From CAG-877 sp963645945 (lineage in GTDB: Bacteria > Bacillota_I > Bacilli_A > RF39 > UBA660): DNA of 21,556 nucleotides. This document shows, piece by piece, positions 1-8,054 of the stretch. Each line of letters begins with the position of its first letter. Position 1 is the first letter of the stretch. The position numbers and the translations under genes were made by a program. Where the stretch lies: contig CAVIUA010000017.1 of the NCBI GenBank assembly GCA_963645945.1, forward strand, positions 1-21,556, given 5' to 3'. The notes under the pieces were generated by a model. It worked only from the letters and a program-made list of their open reading frames with translations. It did no database searches and had not been told where the DNA came from.

Positions 1-5
1 TATGT

Positions 6-35
6 AAAAAAGACTTTATAAAGTTACTTTTCATA
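6..35 (-). terminator. Possible weak terminator after the GH31 gene
   Basis: On the minus strand the palindrome ACTTTATAAAGT (13-24), with flanking AAAAG and CTTTT, is followed by a run of six T (complement of 6-11). It lies about 80 bases past the GH31 stop. The stem is pure A/T apart from two G-C pairs, so it is only a weak candidate. Nothing else is visible in 1-104. Confidence 0.25.
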
Positions 36-104
36 ATTCATCGCCAAACCTTTACTTTTTTTATTACACCTTCATTGTAGCAATAATTCATAATTATTTC
101 AACA

Positions 105-2522
105 CTATACTTCACCAATGTAATCTATGAGTCTTAAGAATAAATCAACATATTCTTTAGAAAGACCTCTCTTTTTAAGCTTTCTAATTTCAATTCTTTT
201 CTTCTTTAAAGGAATAGCACCAAACATTATAGCAGCAATATCCTCTTTTAAATAAGTATTAATCTTTAAATCTATTAAAACACTCTTAACGTCATCATTA
301 ATTAATCTTACTGCATCTATTTCAATATCTTTACCTTTACAATTTATTGTTAATTGACCTATACTTGGACAATCTTTAATTTCAACTACAAAGTCTGTTC
401 CATCAACATAACTAGATAAATTAACTTTTTCATTATTAAAATATGCCACTACACTATCAGCTTGCTTAGTATTTCTAAAAACCATTTTATAATTTCTTTT
501 TTCAGGTACTATACCCGATTTACCTTCTACAGACCTAATAATCACTGTATAATTATTTTTTAAATAATTATAATCTATAGAAGTCTTTAAAAAATATCCT
601 TCTTTATATAATGCTGTAACACCATCATCTTCATATAATGTATATGTATTACTTATACCAGGGAATATTTGTATCTCTAAATCAGTAGGAATACCAGTAT
701 TATTATAATCACTTCTATTAGATAAAGGTATTATAGAACCAGCATGAGCAAATACAGGATAATCATCTTCTTTAAAAAATGAAATATATTTTTTATTACC
801 AGGAAACTTTTTACCAGTAATGAAATCATACCAAATACCATCTGGTATAAAGAATCTATGAAGAGTTCTATTCATAACAGGATCTAATTTTTCAAGTATT
901 GGACAAACTAACAATTGAGATCCAAAGTAATATTGATTTCTATATAAATCATCATCAAATACCCACATATAATTATAATAAAATGGTTGAATCAAAGGTA
1001 TACCAGACTTAGTATAATTATAAGCTTCGGTATATAAATAAGGTATTAATCTATGTCTTAATCTTAAATAATCAGCCGCAATAGACTCTGTTTGAGCATC
1101 CCATAACCAAGGCTCTTTCTTATAGTAAGGTCCTCTAGCGCCATGAAATCTAAGTATTGGACCAAAGGTACTTAACTGTAAATACCTAACATAAAGGTCT
1201 CCTTCCTCAATACCTCCATGATTACCTCCAACATCATGACTCCACCAGCTAACTCCTATATTAGAAGCACTTAAATACATAAATGGCAATTTCTTTAAAT
1301 TCTCCCAACTAATTTCACTAGAGCCACCATATAATATTCCATATCTATGAGCACCATAAATACCATTTCTAGATAATAACATACCTCTTTTACTTACATT
1401 TCTTTTAGAATCTAAATATAAATAATGACTAAAAGCCCATAGATTACTAATGTTTTTCTTATCACCATAGTAATCATTCCAAAAGAAATCTACACCATAA
1501 GCTTCCAACGGATGTAAGAACATTTTAAATATAACATCTAGTAACTTAGGATTTAAAGGATCAAATTTAATAATACTATTATCATTAATACCTAAATATT
1601 CACTTGCTTGTTTATAATAAGTTTCATGTTGATAAATACCTTCAGCTGGATTTATACATAAACCAACTCTAATACCACGAGAATGAAACTGTTCTATCAT
1701 TTTTTTAGGATCAGAAAACAATTCATTATTAAATGAAAAACCAGATTTTAATCCTTGAACATTACCAATATTTCTATAATGCCAATCATTATCAAAGACC
1801 ATAACAGATAAAGGAATTCTTTTCTTTTCAAAATTACGTATTAAATCTCTAACAGAGCCATCATCATATGTAATATTTCTACTCCACCAGTTACCTAAAG
1901 CATATCTAGGTATAAGCGAAGGATAACCTGTCATTTTAAAATAATCAGATAAAGCATGTCTGAAATCTTTATCATACATAAAAACATATATATCAACATG
2001 ATCTTTTGGAGGATCTGCTAAAGTACCATCTTCCATTATTATTTTATTATTAGAATCATCAATAGAAGCAAATCCATCTAAAGAATATAAACCATTTGTA
2101 TAAGGAGTATCAACATCAACACTAACTAAATTTCCTTTTAAGTTTCTAGCTTCAGGATGTCCCACATACCAATCTTTATTTCTATCTCGATCACGACTTA
2201 TTAAAGTTATTTTTAAATTGCGCATCGGATCAACTTTATTACCAATGAAATTTTTTTCTTTCATATACGTCAACGTAAAACACTTAGTAGTAATCTCTAA
2301 AATATTATTATCTTGTCTAACACTTGGATTAACTGTACCAATGTCTCTTCTTAATACTAATTGTGTTGGTCTATCAACAAATTGCCCAGATGGAGAATAT
2401 TCAAGTCTTACCAATCTATCACTAAGCACAGAAATACGGTAAAACTTTCCCTTAAAAGAAGTCTTATCGTTACATTTAACTCTTGTATAATCAACTTCAA
2501 ATTGTTTTCCGATTGGATACAT
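105..2522 (-). CDS. Glycoside hydrolase family 31 (alpha-glucosidase/alpha-xylosidase type)
   Basis: This 805-aa protein is a retaining alpha-glycosidase of family GH31. The N-terminal beta-sandwich spans about residues 1-200. The catalytic barrel starts near PRYALGNWWSRN (205-216). The nucleophile is probably D350 in FFWND and the acid/base D430 in SWWSHDVGG. The conserved ILRFHGARG segment follows at 456-464. A DUF5110-like beta domain begins near 590 (GSIIPL, LYEDDG), and a C-terminal extension of about 100 residues is not recognised. There is no signal peptide or membrane segment, so it probably acts in the cytoplasm on imported oligosaccharides. The start is supported by AAGAGGTG and by a good promoter upstream. 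No transporter or other sugar gene lies beside it, so the substrate (glucoside, xyloside or other) cannot be inferred. The family is firm; the specificity is unknown. Confidence 0.93.
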   Translation of the reverse strand: MYPIGKQFEVDYTRVKCNDKTSFKGKFYRISVLSDRLVRLEYSPSGQFVDRPTQLVLRRDIGTVNPSVRQDNNILEITTKCFTLTYMKEKNFIGNKVDPMRNLKITLISRDRDRNKDWYVGHPEARNLKGNLVSVDVDTPYTNGLYSLDGFASIDDSNNKIIMEDGTLADPPKDHVDIYVFMYDKDFRHALSDYFKMTGYPSLIPRYALGNWWSRNITYDDGSVRDLIRNFEKKRIPLSVMVFDNDWHYRNIGNVQGLKSGFSFNNELFSDPKKMIEQFHSRGIRVGLCINPAEGIYQHETYYKQASEYLGINDNSIIKFDPLNPKLLDVIFKMFLHPLEAYGVDFFWNDYYGDKKNISNLWAFSHYLYLDSKRNVSKRGMLLSRNGIYGAHRYGILYGGSSEISWENLKKLPFMYLSASNIGVSWWSHDVGGNHGGIEEGDLYVRYLQLSTFGPILRFHGARGPYYKKEPWLWDAQTESIAADYLRLRHRLIPYLYTEAYNYTKSGIPLIQPFYYNYMWVFDDDLYRNQYYFGSQLLVCPILEKLDPVMNRTLHRFFIPDGIWYDFITGKKFPGNKKYISFFKEDDYPVFAHAGSIIPLSNRSDYNNTGIPTDLEIQIFPGISNTYTLYEDDGVTALYKEGYFLKTSIDYNYLKNNYTVIIRSVEGKSGIVPEKRNYKMVFRNTKQADSVVAYFNNEKVNLSSYVDGTDFVVEIKDCPSIGQLTINCKGKDIEIDAVRLINDDVKSVLIDLKINTYLKEDIAAIMFGAIPLKKKRIEIRKLKKRGLSKEYVDLFLRLIDYIGEV

Positions 2523-2549
2523 ACCAACACCTCTTATTATTCTAGTAAC

Positions 2550-2578
2550 ATAATATCATAAATTAATAAATAATCCAA
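2550..2578 (-). promoter_or_regulatory. Promoter of the GH31 gene
   Basis: Read on the minus strand: -35 TTGGAT (2578-2573), a 17-base spacer, then -10 TATTAT (2555-2550) preceded by TGA, giving an extended -10 TGATATTAT. It lies about 30 bases upstream of the start codon. This is a good sigma-A type match. Confidence 0.6.
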
Positions 2579-2589
2579 GAAGAAAAGGA

Positions 2590-2613
2590 AATAATAAAGG
2601 TTTTTAACACCTT
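2590..2613 (-). terminator. Possible terminator after the VanY-like gene
   Basis: On the minus strand, AAGGT GTTAAAA ACCTT (2613-2597) is followed by a T-rich run TATTATTT. The 5-bp stem and the interrupted T run make this a modest candidate. It lies 12 bases past the stop of the carboxypeptidase gene and just upstream of the GH31 promoter. Confidence 0.35.
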
Positions 2614-2624
2614 ACAAGTCAATT

Positions 2625-3752
2625 TTAATCATCTAAAAACTCCGCATAATACTCTTCAAAGGAAATATTGTTCTCATAAATGTATTTAGCAATTTTTTTA
2701 CCAACATATCTATAATGCCAAGGTTCACTTCTAAAACCAGTAATATATGCATTAGCCTTAGTAAATCTTAAAATAAATCCATATTTATATGCATTATCTT
2801 GCATCCATTCATATTCTTTAGACTCAGCAAAGACATTACTACTAGCGCTCCCTATATCAAAAGCAAGACCAGTTTGATGTTCAGAAAAACCTGGTAAAGC
2901 AACATATTTACTAACATATCCTTCACCATATAATTCTTTATACGTATTACAAATTTCTTCCTGATCTTGATAAGATCTATAACTAGAATTAATCACTAAT
3001 TCTAAACCTTCTTTTTTAGCAGCATCATACATATTTTTAAAAGCAACAACTGCTTCCCTATTACCTTCCTGCACTTCATCATTACAATACTTCTTATCAA
3101 ATTCAACTAAATCATCAGGAACAAAATCTTCATCTAACTTATAATGTTTATTAACAAGCATATCTCTTGAAAATTTTTCTACACTAACTGGATCTACATA
3201 GTCATCTGCATCCATACTTAAATTAACAAACAATACTGTAGTTTCTTCATCCTCACCAGTTTCACTAGAATACTTAACATAACGATCATAATATTTTAAC
3301 TTAGCATAACTAAGACTATAAAATTCTTCTAAATACTTTATTTTATCTCTTTTTGCAAACTCACTAACATCACTATCATTACCATGTGCAAGAATTAAAG
3401 AAATATTACTATTACTATAACCTTTATCAATTAAAGTATTAATATTCTGAATTATATTTTTTTGATTCTGATACTTTATCTTTGAATAACTATCTAAATT
3501 GGCATCTTTATAATTTTTACTCTTAAATGCAGCATTCAAAGTATCTGAATATTCATAAGATTTTATAATATCTTTTTTTCCAAGTAATAAAATATTTTTA
3601 CTAGCAACTCTATCATAACCAAGTTTAGTAATTTCCTTTATTTGATAAGAATAAAATAAAAAGACACCAAGAAGAACTAAAATTATAATAAATATAATTT
3701 TCAAAATAACAATAAAAGGTTTTTTTAGTTTTAGTTTTCTTTTTTTTGCCAA
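2625..3752 (-). CDS. Membrane-anchored D-alanyl-D-alanine carboxypeptidase, VanY/M15B type
   Basis: This 375-aa protein probably trims the terminal D-Ala from peptidoglycan stem peptides outside the membrane. A basic start (AKKRKLKLKK) leads into one membrane helix (about residues 13-35). An uncharacterised region follows to about 205. The zinc peptidase domain has SSYRSYQDQ (256-264), SEHQTGLAFD with ligands H292 and D299, and EPWHYR with E343 and H346. This is the M15B pattern. The start is set by the ribosome binding site: GGAGG at 3766-3762 stands 9 bases before a TTG at 3752. An ATG at 3761 abuts the GGAGG, and a farther TTG at 3768-3770 lies upstream of it, so neither suits. No vanA-type ligase genes are nearby, so a housekeeping wall role is more likely than glycopeptide resistance. 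Confidence 0.9.
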   Translation of the reverse strand: MAKKRKLKLKKPFIVILKIIFIIILVLLGVFLFYSYQIKEITKLGYDRVASKNILLLGKKDIIKSYEYSDTLNAAFKSKNYKDANLDSYSKIKYQNQKNIIQNINTLIDKGYSNSNISLILAHGNDSDVSEFAKRDKIKYLEEFYSLSYAKLKYYDRYVKYSSETGEDEETTVLFVNLSMDADDYVDPVSVEKFSRDMLVNKHYKLDEDFVPDDLVEFDKKYCNDEVQEGNREAVVAFKNMYDAAKKEGLELVINSSYRSYQDQEEICNTYKELYGEGYVSKYVALPGFSEHQTGLAFDIGSASSNVFAESKEYEWMQDNAYKYGFILRFTKANAYITGFRSEPWHYRYVGKKIAKYIYENNISFEEYYAEFLDD

Positions 3753-3761
3753 GTATATCAT

Positions 3762-3766
3762 CCTCC
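3762..3766 (-). promoter_or_regulatory. Ribosome binding site that selects a TTG start
   Basis: GGAGG (complement of CCTCC) has a 9-base gap to TTG at 3752. The only nearby ATG directly abuts it and cannot be served by it. Confidence 0.7.
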
Positions 3767-3805
3767 ACAATTACAATAATTATAACACAAAAAATCTCAT
3801 AAATA

Positions 3806-3814
3806 TGATAAAAT
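3806..3814 (+). promoter_or_regulatory. Extended -10 element of the radical SAM gene
   Basis: TGATAAAAT (TG-n-TAAAAT) has no clear -35 at 16-18 bases. Transcription would begin near 3821, leaving a leader of about 13 bases before the ATG at 3834. That argues against the upstream ATG at 3822. Confidence 0.4.
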
Positions 3815-3833
3815 ATTTAATATGGTGATGTAT

Positions 3834-4772
3834 ATGGAAAACCCTTTTAAATATAGTAATAATAATAAAAGATATCATACTCTTGATTATTATTATAAAA
3901 GTAAATTTAATCAAAAAGTATTTAAAGTAAGTTTAGATGCTGGATTTAGTTGTCCAAATATTGATGGAACAGTCGGCTATTCTGGTTGTATCTATTGTTC
4001 TAAACTTGGTTCTGGGGAATTTGCTGGTAATAAAAACGAACCAATTGAAGAGCAATTCATAAAGATTAGAGACATGATGTTATTAAAATGGCCTAATGCT
4101 AAATACATTGGCTATTTTCAAGCACATACTAATACTTATGCTCCTGTTGAAAAATTAAAGGAACTACATAATAAAATATTAAGTCAAGAAAATGTCATTG
4201 GCTTAAGTATCGCAACAAGACCAGACGCTATAACTGATGAATGTTTAGAATATTTAGATGAACTTAATAAAAAAACATTTTTAACAGTAGAACTAGGTCT
4301 TCAAACAACAAATGAAAAAACATCTAAATTAATAAATAGATGTCATACTTTAAAATGTTTTGAAGAAATGGTAAAAAAATTACGTAAAAAAAATATAAAT
4401 GTAGTTGTTCATATTATCAATGGACTTCCTTATGAAACTAAAGAAGATATGTTAAACACTGTAAAATATTTAAATAATCTAGATATACAAGGTCTAAAAA
4501 TACACATGTTAAGTATATTAAAAGATACTGCTTTAGAAAAAATGTATGAAAAAGATAAATTTAAAATGTTAACCAAGGAAGAATATATTGATATTGTAAT
4601 AAATCAATTAGAATTATTAAGACCAGAAATAGTTATTCACAGAATTACTGGAGATCCCAAAATAGACGATTTAGTAGAACCATCCTGGTTAACAAAAAAA
4701 TTTTGTGTATTAAATGATATTGATAAAGAATTAGTTAGAAGAAATACCTATCAAGGTAAATGTGTAAAATAA
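3834..4772 (+). CDS. Radical SAM protein, TIGR01212/YhcC (YtqA) family
   Basis: This 312-aa protein belongs to the TIGR01212 radical SAM family, related to the Elp3-like enzymes; its substrate is not established. The opening MENPFKYSNNNKRYHTLDY is typical of the family. The iron-sulfur cysteines are C40, C52 and C55 (CPNIDGTVGYSGCIYC). SAM-binding regions follow, with YFQAHTNTYAP at about 102-112 and the strand-rich IATRPD and ELGLQT blocks. It ends with the family's WLTKKF-type C-terminus. The start at 3834 uses GGTGAT (3824-3829), which pairs with the 16S tail at good spacing. Two earlier in-frame ATG/GTG codons lack such a site. It is divergent from the carboxypeptidase gene and monocistronic, with a weak terminator behind it. 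Family is sure, reaction unknown. Confidence 0.93.
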   Translation: MENPFKYSNNNKRYHTLDYYYKSKFNQKVFKVSLDAGFSCPNIDGTVGYSGCIYCSKLGSGEFAGNKNEPIEEQFIKIRDMMLLKWPNAKYIGYFQAHTNTYAPVEKLKELHNKILSQENVIGLSIATRPDAITDECLEYLDELNKKTFLTVELGLQTTNEKTSKLINRCHTLKCFEEMVKKLRKKNINVVVHIINGLPYETKEDMLNTVKYLNNLDIQGLKIHMLSILKDTALEKMYEKDKFKMLTKEEYIDIVINQLELLRPEIVIHRITGDPKIDDLVEPSWLTKKFCVLNDIDKELVRRNTYQGKCVK

Positions 4773-4808
4773 AGTAAAATAAAATACGAAAAAATTACTT
4801 TTTTCTTT
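4771..4808 (+). terminator. Weak terminator after the radical SAM gene
   Basis: AAAGTAA (4771-4777) pairs with TTACTTT (4795-4801) over a long 17-base loop, followed by TTTCTTT. The stop codon lies in the left arm. The large loop makes it a moderate candidate. Confidence 0.4.
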
Positions 4809-4861
4809 ATAAATAAAGACATTACTTAAAAAAAAAGATAAAATAATAATAGGTGTATTAT

Positions 4862-6142
4862 ATGAAAGATTTAAGTAAAGCACAAAGAAAAAAGAAGAAT
4901 ATGTTCCTAATCATAGTATTAACAATTGTAACACTAATATTTTTAGGATCTTTTTTTGCATATATACAATACACTCATCAACAGAATGACAAAATACATC
5001 TAAAAAAAATACAATTAGAGTACAAAAATCTTTTTAAAGATAGTAGACCTAATGATAATATTACAATAGCTGTAGTTCAGTCCATGAAAAATGAAACGCA
5101 AAAAATAAAATTATATAAAAATGAAACTCAAAAATTAAGAAAAGATTTAACAGAATTAGAAAATTATTTAATATTAAAAGAAGAAACAAAAACTTATTAC
5201 AATGGAACAATAATGAATTCTACTGTCACAACAAAAGATATAAATAAGTTAAAAAATAAAAACAAAAAATTAAATAGTAAATATCAAAAGTATATAGAAA
5301 ATTATATTATTGATTTAGAAAATCAAAAATTAAATATTGATACAGAAAAAGAAAAAATAAACGCTATATATACAGATGATACTAAGACAGTTCTAAAAGA
5401 TAACATAACTATAAATGATATTGAAGCTATTAGACTAAGTTTAAATACACTTCCACAAGAGGATATTAAAAATGAAGGAAATACATCTTTAGATAATGCA
5501 CTAAACATTATAAGTGAAAGAGAAGCACAAGCTATAGAAGCTGAAAAGAAAAAACAAGAAGAAATTAAAAATGCCTGGGTAATTTTAAATGTTCCATATA
5601 TTAGTCAAAACTACAACAATGTAGAAAATGGTTGTGAAGCAGCATCATTATTAATGGCTTTACAATATAAAGGATATTTAAAAAATATGACTCTATATCA
5701 ATATGCTACTGATATGCCAAAGAGTGCTAACAATAATGCTCAAGAAGGATTTACTCATGATATATTTACTAAAGTACCAAATAATGTACCACATTGGATA
5801 GCTCCAGAACCTTTAGCAAAGTTTGGAAGAACATCATCTGGAAATCAAAATATAGTCAATACTACAGGTGCTTCACTAGAAGATCTAGATCGTGAATTAG
5901 ATAAAGGAAATCCAGTAATAATTTATTTAACGGCTATGTTTAAAAAACCAGGAACTTGGATAGAAGGAGCACCATTAAATTTACACGTTCAACTATTAAT
6001 AGGTTATAACAAAATAACAAAAGAACACTTAATTGTTGATCCTTGGACTTATACAACAGGTAGAACTAAATGGATAATGCCACAACAAACAGTTGAAAGT
6101 ATATACAACGCTTTAGGAAAACAAAGTGTCGTAATAAGATAA
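4862..6142 (+). CDS. Membrane-anchored C39-like cysteine peptidase with coiled-coil stalk
   Basis: This 426-aa protein probably acts outside the cell at the membrane. A basic N-terminus (KAQRKKKN) precedes one membrane helix (about 14-36). Next is a Lys/Glu/Asn-rich region (about 45-235) with coiled-coil character, ending in a charged helix EREAQAIEAEKKKQEE. The C-terminal papain-fold domain (about 238-426) matches the peptidase_C39_2 pattern: VPYISQNYN, NGCEAAS with nucleophile C258, LHVQLLIGYN with H375, and IVDPWT with D393. The start is the ATG at 4862, served by AGGTG (4851-4855); a GTG at 4853 lies inside that site. No bacteriocin exporter is fused or nearby, so an ABC-transporter peptidase role is not indicated. 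The target (peptidoglycan peptide, protein or other) is unknown. It overlaps the next gene by one base. Confidence 0.85.
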   Translation: MKDLSKAQRKKKNMFLIIVLTIVTLIFLGSFFAYIQYTHQQNDKIHLKKIQLEYKNLFKDSRPNDNITIAVVQSMKNETQKIKLYKNETQKLRKDLTELENYLILKEETKTYYNGTIMNSTVTTKDINKLKNKNKKLNSKYQKYIENYIIDLENQKLNIDTEKEKINAIYTDDTKTVLKDNITINDIEAIRLSLNTLPQEDIKNEGNTSLDNALNIISEREAQAIEAEKKKQEEIKNAWVILNVPYISQNYNNVENGCEAASLLMALQYKGYLKNMTLYQYATDMPKSANNNAQEGFTHDIFTKVPNNVPHWIAPEPLAKFGRTSSGNQNIVNTTGASLEDLDRELDKGNPVIIYLTAMFKKPGTWIEGAPLNLHVQLLIGYNKITKEHLIVDPWTYTTGRTKWIMPQQTVESIYNALGKQSVVIR

Positions 6143-6393
6143 TGAATATTTACTTTATTATAATTAATATATTAGGATTCTTTCTAATATTTATTGATAA
6201 AATTAAAGCTTGTAAAAACAAATGGCGAATAAGAGAAAAAACTTTACTTCTTCTAGCAACAATGGGTGCTGGTCCAGGTGAAATAATTTCAATGCTAATT
6301 TTTCACCATAAAACGAAAAAGAATAAGTTTATTATACTTATCCCAGTAATTATAATATTTCAAACAATTATCTACATAATTTATAAAATATAA
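6142..6393 (+). CDS. DUF1294 family small membrane protein
   Basis: This 83-aa protein has three hydrophobic stretches (about 2-18, 34-53 and 61-81). It carries the DUF1294 hallmark: a D-K-x-x-A/C-K-x-x-W-R-I-x-E block (DKIKACKNKWRIREKTL, 19-35), a GAGPGE turn (42-47) and FHHKTKKNKF (54-63). The function of the family is not known. Its ATG shares an A with the TAA stop of the peptidase gene (TAATG), so it is likely translated by coupling from the same transcript. A strong terminator follows. Confidence 0.88.
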   Translation: MNIYFIIINILGFFLIFIDKIKACKNKWRIREKTLLLLATMGAGPGEIISMLIFHHKTKKNKFIILIPVIIIFQTIIYIIYKI

Positions 6394-6396
6394 ATT

Positions 6397-6430
6397 AAGA
6401 CGAGTAAAATTAATTATCACTCGTCTTTTT
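6397..6430. terminator. Bidirectional terminator between the DUF1294 gene and the 224-aa gene
   Basis: A perfect 9-bp stem, AAGACGAGT (6397-6405) with ACTCGTCTT (6419-6427), is followed on the plus strand by TTTTT. On the minus strand it is followed by AATTTATATTTT. The minus-strand stop codon (6412-6410) lies in the loop, and the right arm encodes the end of the minus-strand protein. The plus direction has the better T run. Confidence 0.8.
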
Positions 6431-7084
6431 GTCAGTTTTTACATAAGCTTTTGCCGAAGAAGTCTTCTCACTAGTCATTGGTTCAAAATTCATTTCTAAC
6501 AAATTTCCATTAAATCTATTAATTAATTTATCATCACCTGTTGCTAAAACATCTGCAGCAAAAGCTGTAGTAGCAATTCTAGCTTCATCTCTTCTAGATC
6601 CAGGTCTCTTAATCTCATTAAGAGAAGTTGTTAAATCACGATAAATTTGCGAATATGAATACATATCTTTAGAAACTATTTCATCATATTTAGGACAATA
6701 CATAGTATCATATAAACAACCTTCAACAATTTCACCTGTAGCAACATCATAAATAAATCCCTTAGATTCTACTAAAATTCTTCTTTCATCACCAAAAGAT
6801 GTTCTAGATAATTGTGTAGTTGCATGAATAATATTAGCATCATCTAAAGCAAAAGCTAATATAATTCCTTTAGAAACCAAATCATTAATATTAGAAGAAT
6901 CATGTATCTTAAATATTAAGTCCCCTGGTATCCCACGATAATAAACTTTAGCTAATTTGTCCCATAAATCAGTTTCATCAAAAGTATAAAACATATGATT
7001 TTCTTCGCCAAATTCTCTCAACATTTGATATTTATGTTCAAAGATTTTCAACTTTAACTTCTTTAATTCATCAATAATAGACAT
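6410..7084 (-). CDS. Uncharacterised 224-aa protein
   Basis: I do not recognise this protein. It has no signal peptide or membrane segment and looks soluble and cytoplasmic. Residues 1-20 are a Lys-rich amphipathic helix. The middle (about 45-130) looks alpha/beta, with GIPGDLIFKI, GIILAFALDD, ERRILVESKG, FIYDVATGEIVEG and CLYDTMYCPKYDE. The last 35 residues are polar, low in complexity and probably disordered. The ILVESKGFIYDVATG stretch faintly recalls the strand pair of papain/transglutaminase folds around the catalytic His, but no Cys-His pair in the right order is evident, so I do not assign that fold. The start has GGAGGG 8 bases upstream. It is monocistronic between two terminators. 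Confidence 0.75.
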   Translation of the reverse strand: MSIIDELKKLKLKIFEHKYQMLREFGEENHMFYTFDETDLWDKLAKVYYRGIPGDLIFKIHDSSNINDLVSKGIILAFALDDANIIHATTQLSRTSFGDERRILVESKGFIYDVATGEIVEGCLYDTMYCPKYDEIVSKDMYSYSQIYRDLTTSLNEIKRPGSRRDEARIATTAFAADVLATGDDKLINRFNGNLLEMNFEPMTSEKTSSAKAYVKTDKKTSDN

Positions 7085-7110
7085 AAAGTCATCCCTCCAA
7101 ATTGCTACAT

Positions 7111-7116
7111 ATTATA
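7111..7116 (-). promoter_or_regulatory. Likely -10 box of the 224-aa gene
   Basis: TATAAT on the minus strand lies about 27 bases upstream of the start. No convincing -35 was found at 16-18 bases. Confidence 0.35.
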
Positions 7117-7142
7117 ATAAATGAATAACTATAAATTTGCAA

Positions 7143-7166
7143 GAAAAAAAGAAGCAAAACTTCTTA
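7143..7166 (-). terminator. Terminator of the NfeD-SPFH operon
   Basis: On the minus strand a 6-bp stem AAGAAG (7165-7160) with CTTCTT (7154-7149), loop TTTTG, runs straight into a T tract. The TAA stop of the SPFH gene (7166-7164) is at the base of the stem. Confidence 0.7.
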
Positions 7167-8054
7167 TTTTCCAGAACGATCAATCATTTCATTTATTGTA
7201 GTTCCAACTGTCGCTAGATTTTGTAATTCACTAGGAACAATAATCTTGGTAGCATTACCATTAGCAACCTTTACCATTGCCTCATAACTTTTATACTTTA
7301 ATACAGCATCATCCATACCAGCATCTTTTAAAAGTTTTAATCCTTCAGCAGTAGCTTGTTGAATTTTTATAATAGCAGCAGCTTCACCTTCAGCCTCTCT
7401 AATATGAGATTCTCTTTTCGCATCAGCTCTTAAAATTGCACTTTCTTTTTCACCTTCAGCAATCAATATAGCGGATTTTTTCTCACCTTCTGCTCTTAAA
7501 ATTGCTTCACGGCGTTCACGTTCAGCACGCATTTGTTTTTCCATAGCTTCTTGAATATCTCTAGGTGGTAAAATGTTTTTTACCTCAACACGATTGACTT
7601 TGATTCCCCAAGGATCAGTAGCCTCATCTAAAATAGAACGCATTTTAGAATTGATAACATCACGAGAAGTTAATGTTTCATCTAATTCTAATTCACCAAT
7701 GATATTACGTAATGTAGTAGCAGTTAAATTTTCTATTGCATTAACTGGATTTTCAACACCATAACAATATAATTTTGAATCTGTTATCTGTAAATAAACA
7801 ACAGTATCAATTTGCATAGTAACATTATCTTTTGTAATAACAGGTTGTGGAGCAAAATCTCTTACATTTTCCTTTAAACTAACAACATTCGCAACTCTCT
7901 CAAACACAGGAATAACATAATGAAGACCTGTTTGCATAGTTCTATGATACGCACCAAGTCTTTCAACTACCATTGCTTTAGACTGTGGAATAATTTTAAT
8001 TCCTTTAGCTAAAACAATCAAAATAATAATTAATAACACTAAACTAAATTCCAT
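7164..8054 (-). CDS. SPFH/stomatin-prohibitin family membrane protein (QmcA/STOML2 type)
   Basis: This 296-aa protein is a flotillin/stomatin-like scaffold that oligomerises at the membrane. One N-terminal membrane helix (about 2-17) leads into the SPFH/band-7 domain (about 20-180), with VERLGAYHRTMQTGLH (30-45) and the PWGIKVNRVEVKNILPP segment that is typical of stomatins. Next is a long charged alpha-helical coil of Ala-Glu repeats (AEGEKKSAILIAEGEKESA, about 183-201). The C-terminal tail ends in a hydrophobic VPSELQN region. It starts immediately after the stop of the NfeD gene with no gap, using GGAGG in the end of that gene. This pairing of an NfeD-type OB-fold protein with an SPFH protein is a classic conserved operon. 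The exact cellular role is not settled; membrane microdomain organisation or quality control is usual. Confidence 0.93.
   Translation of the reverse strand: MEFSLVLLIIILIVLAKGIKIIPQSKAMVVERLGAYHRTMQTGLHYVIPVFERVANVVSLKENVRDFAPQPVITKDNVTMQIDTVVYLQITDSKLYCYGVENPVNAIENLTATTLRNIIGELELDETLTSRDVINSKMRSILDEATDPWGIKVNRVEVKNILPPRDIQEAMEKQMRAERERREAILRAEGEKKSAILIAEGEKESAILRADAKRESHIREAEGEAAAIIKIQQATAEGLKLLKDAGMDDAVLKYKSYEAMVKVANGNATKIIVPSELQNLATVGTTINEMIDRSGK

Noticed and set aside
2625..3752. Vancomycin resistance role for the VanY-like gene
   Set aside because: No vanA/H/X or two-component genes adjoin; M15B carboxypeptidases are common housekeeping enzymes.
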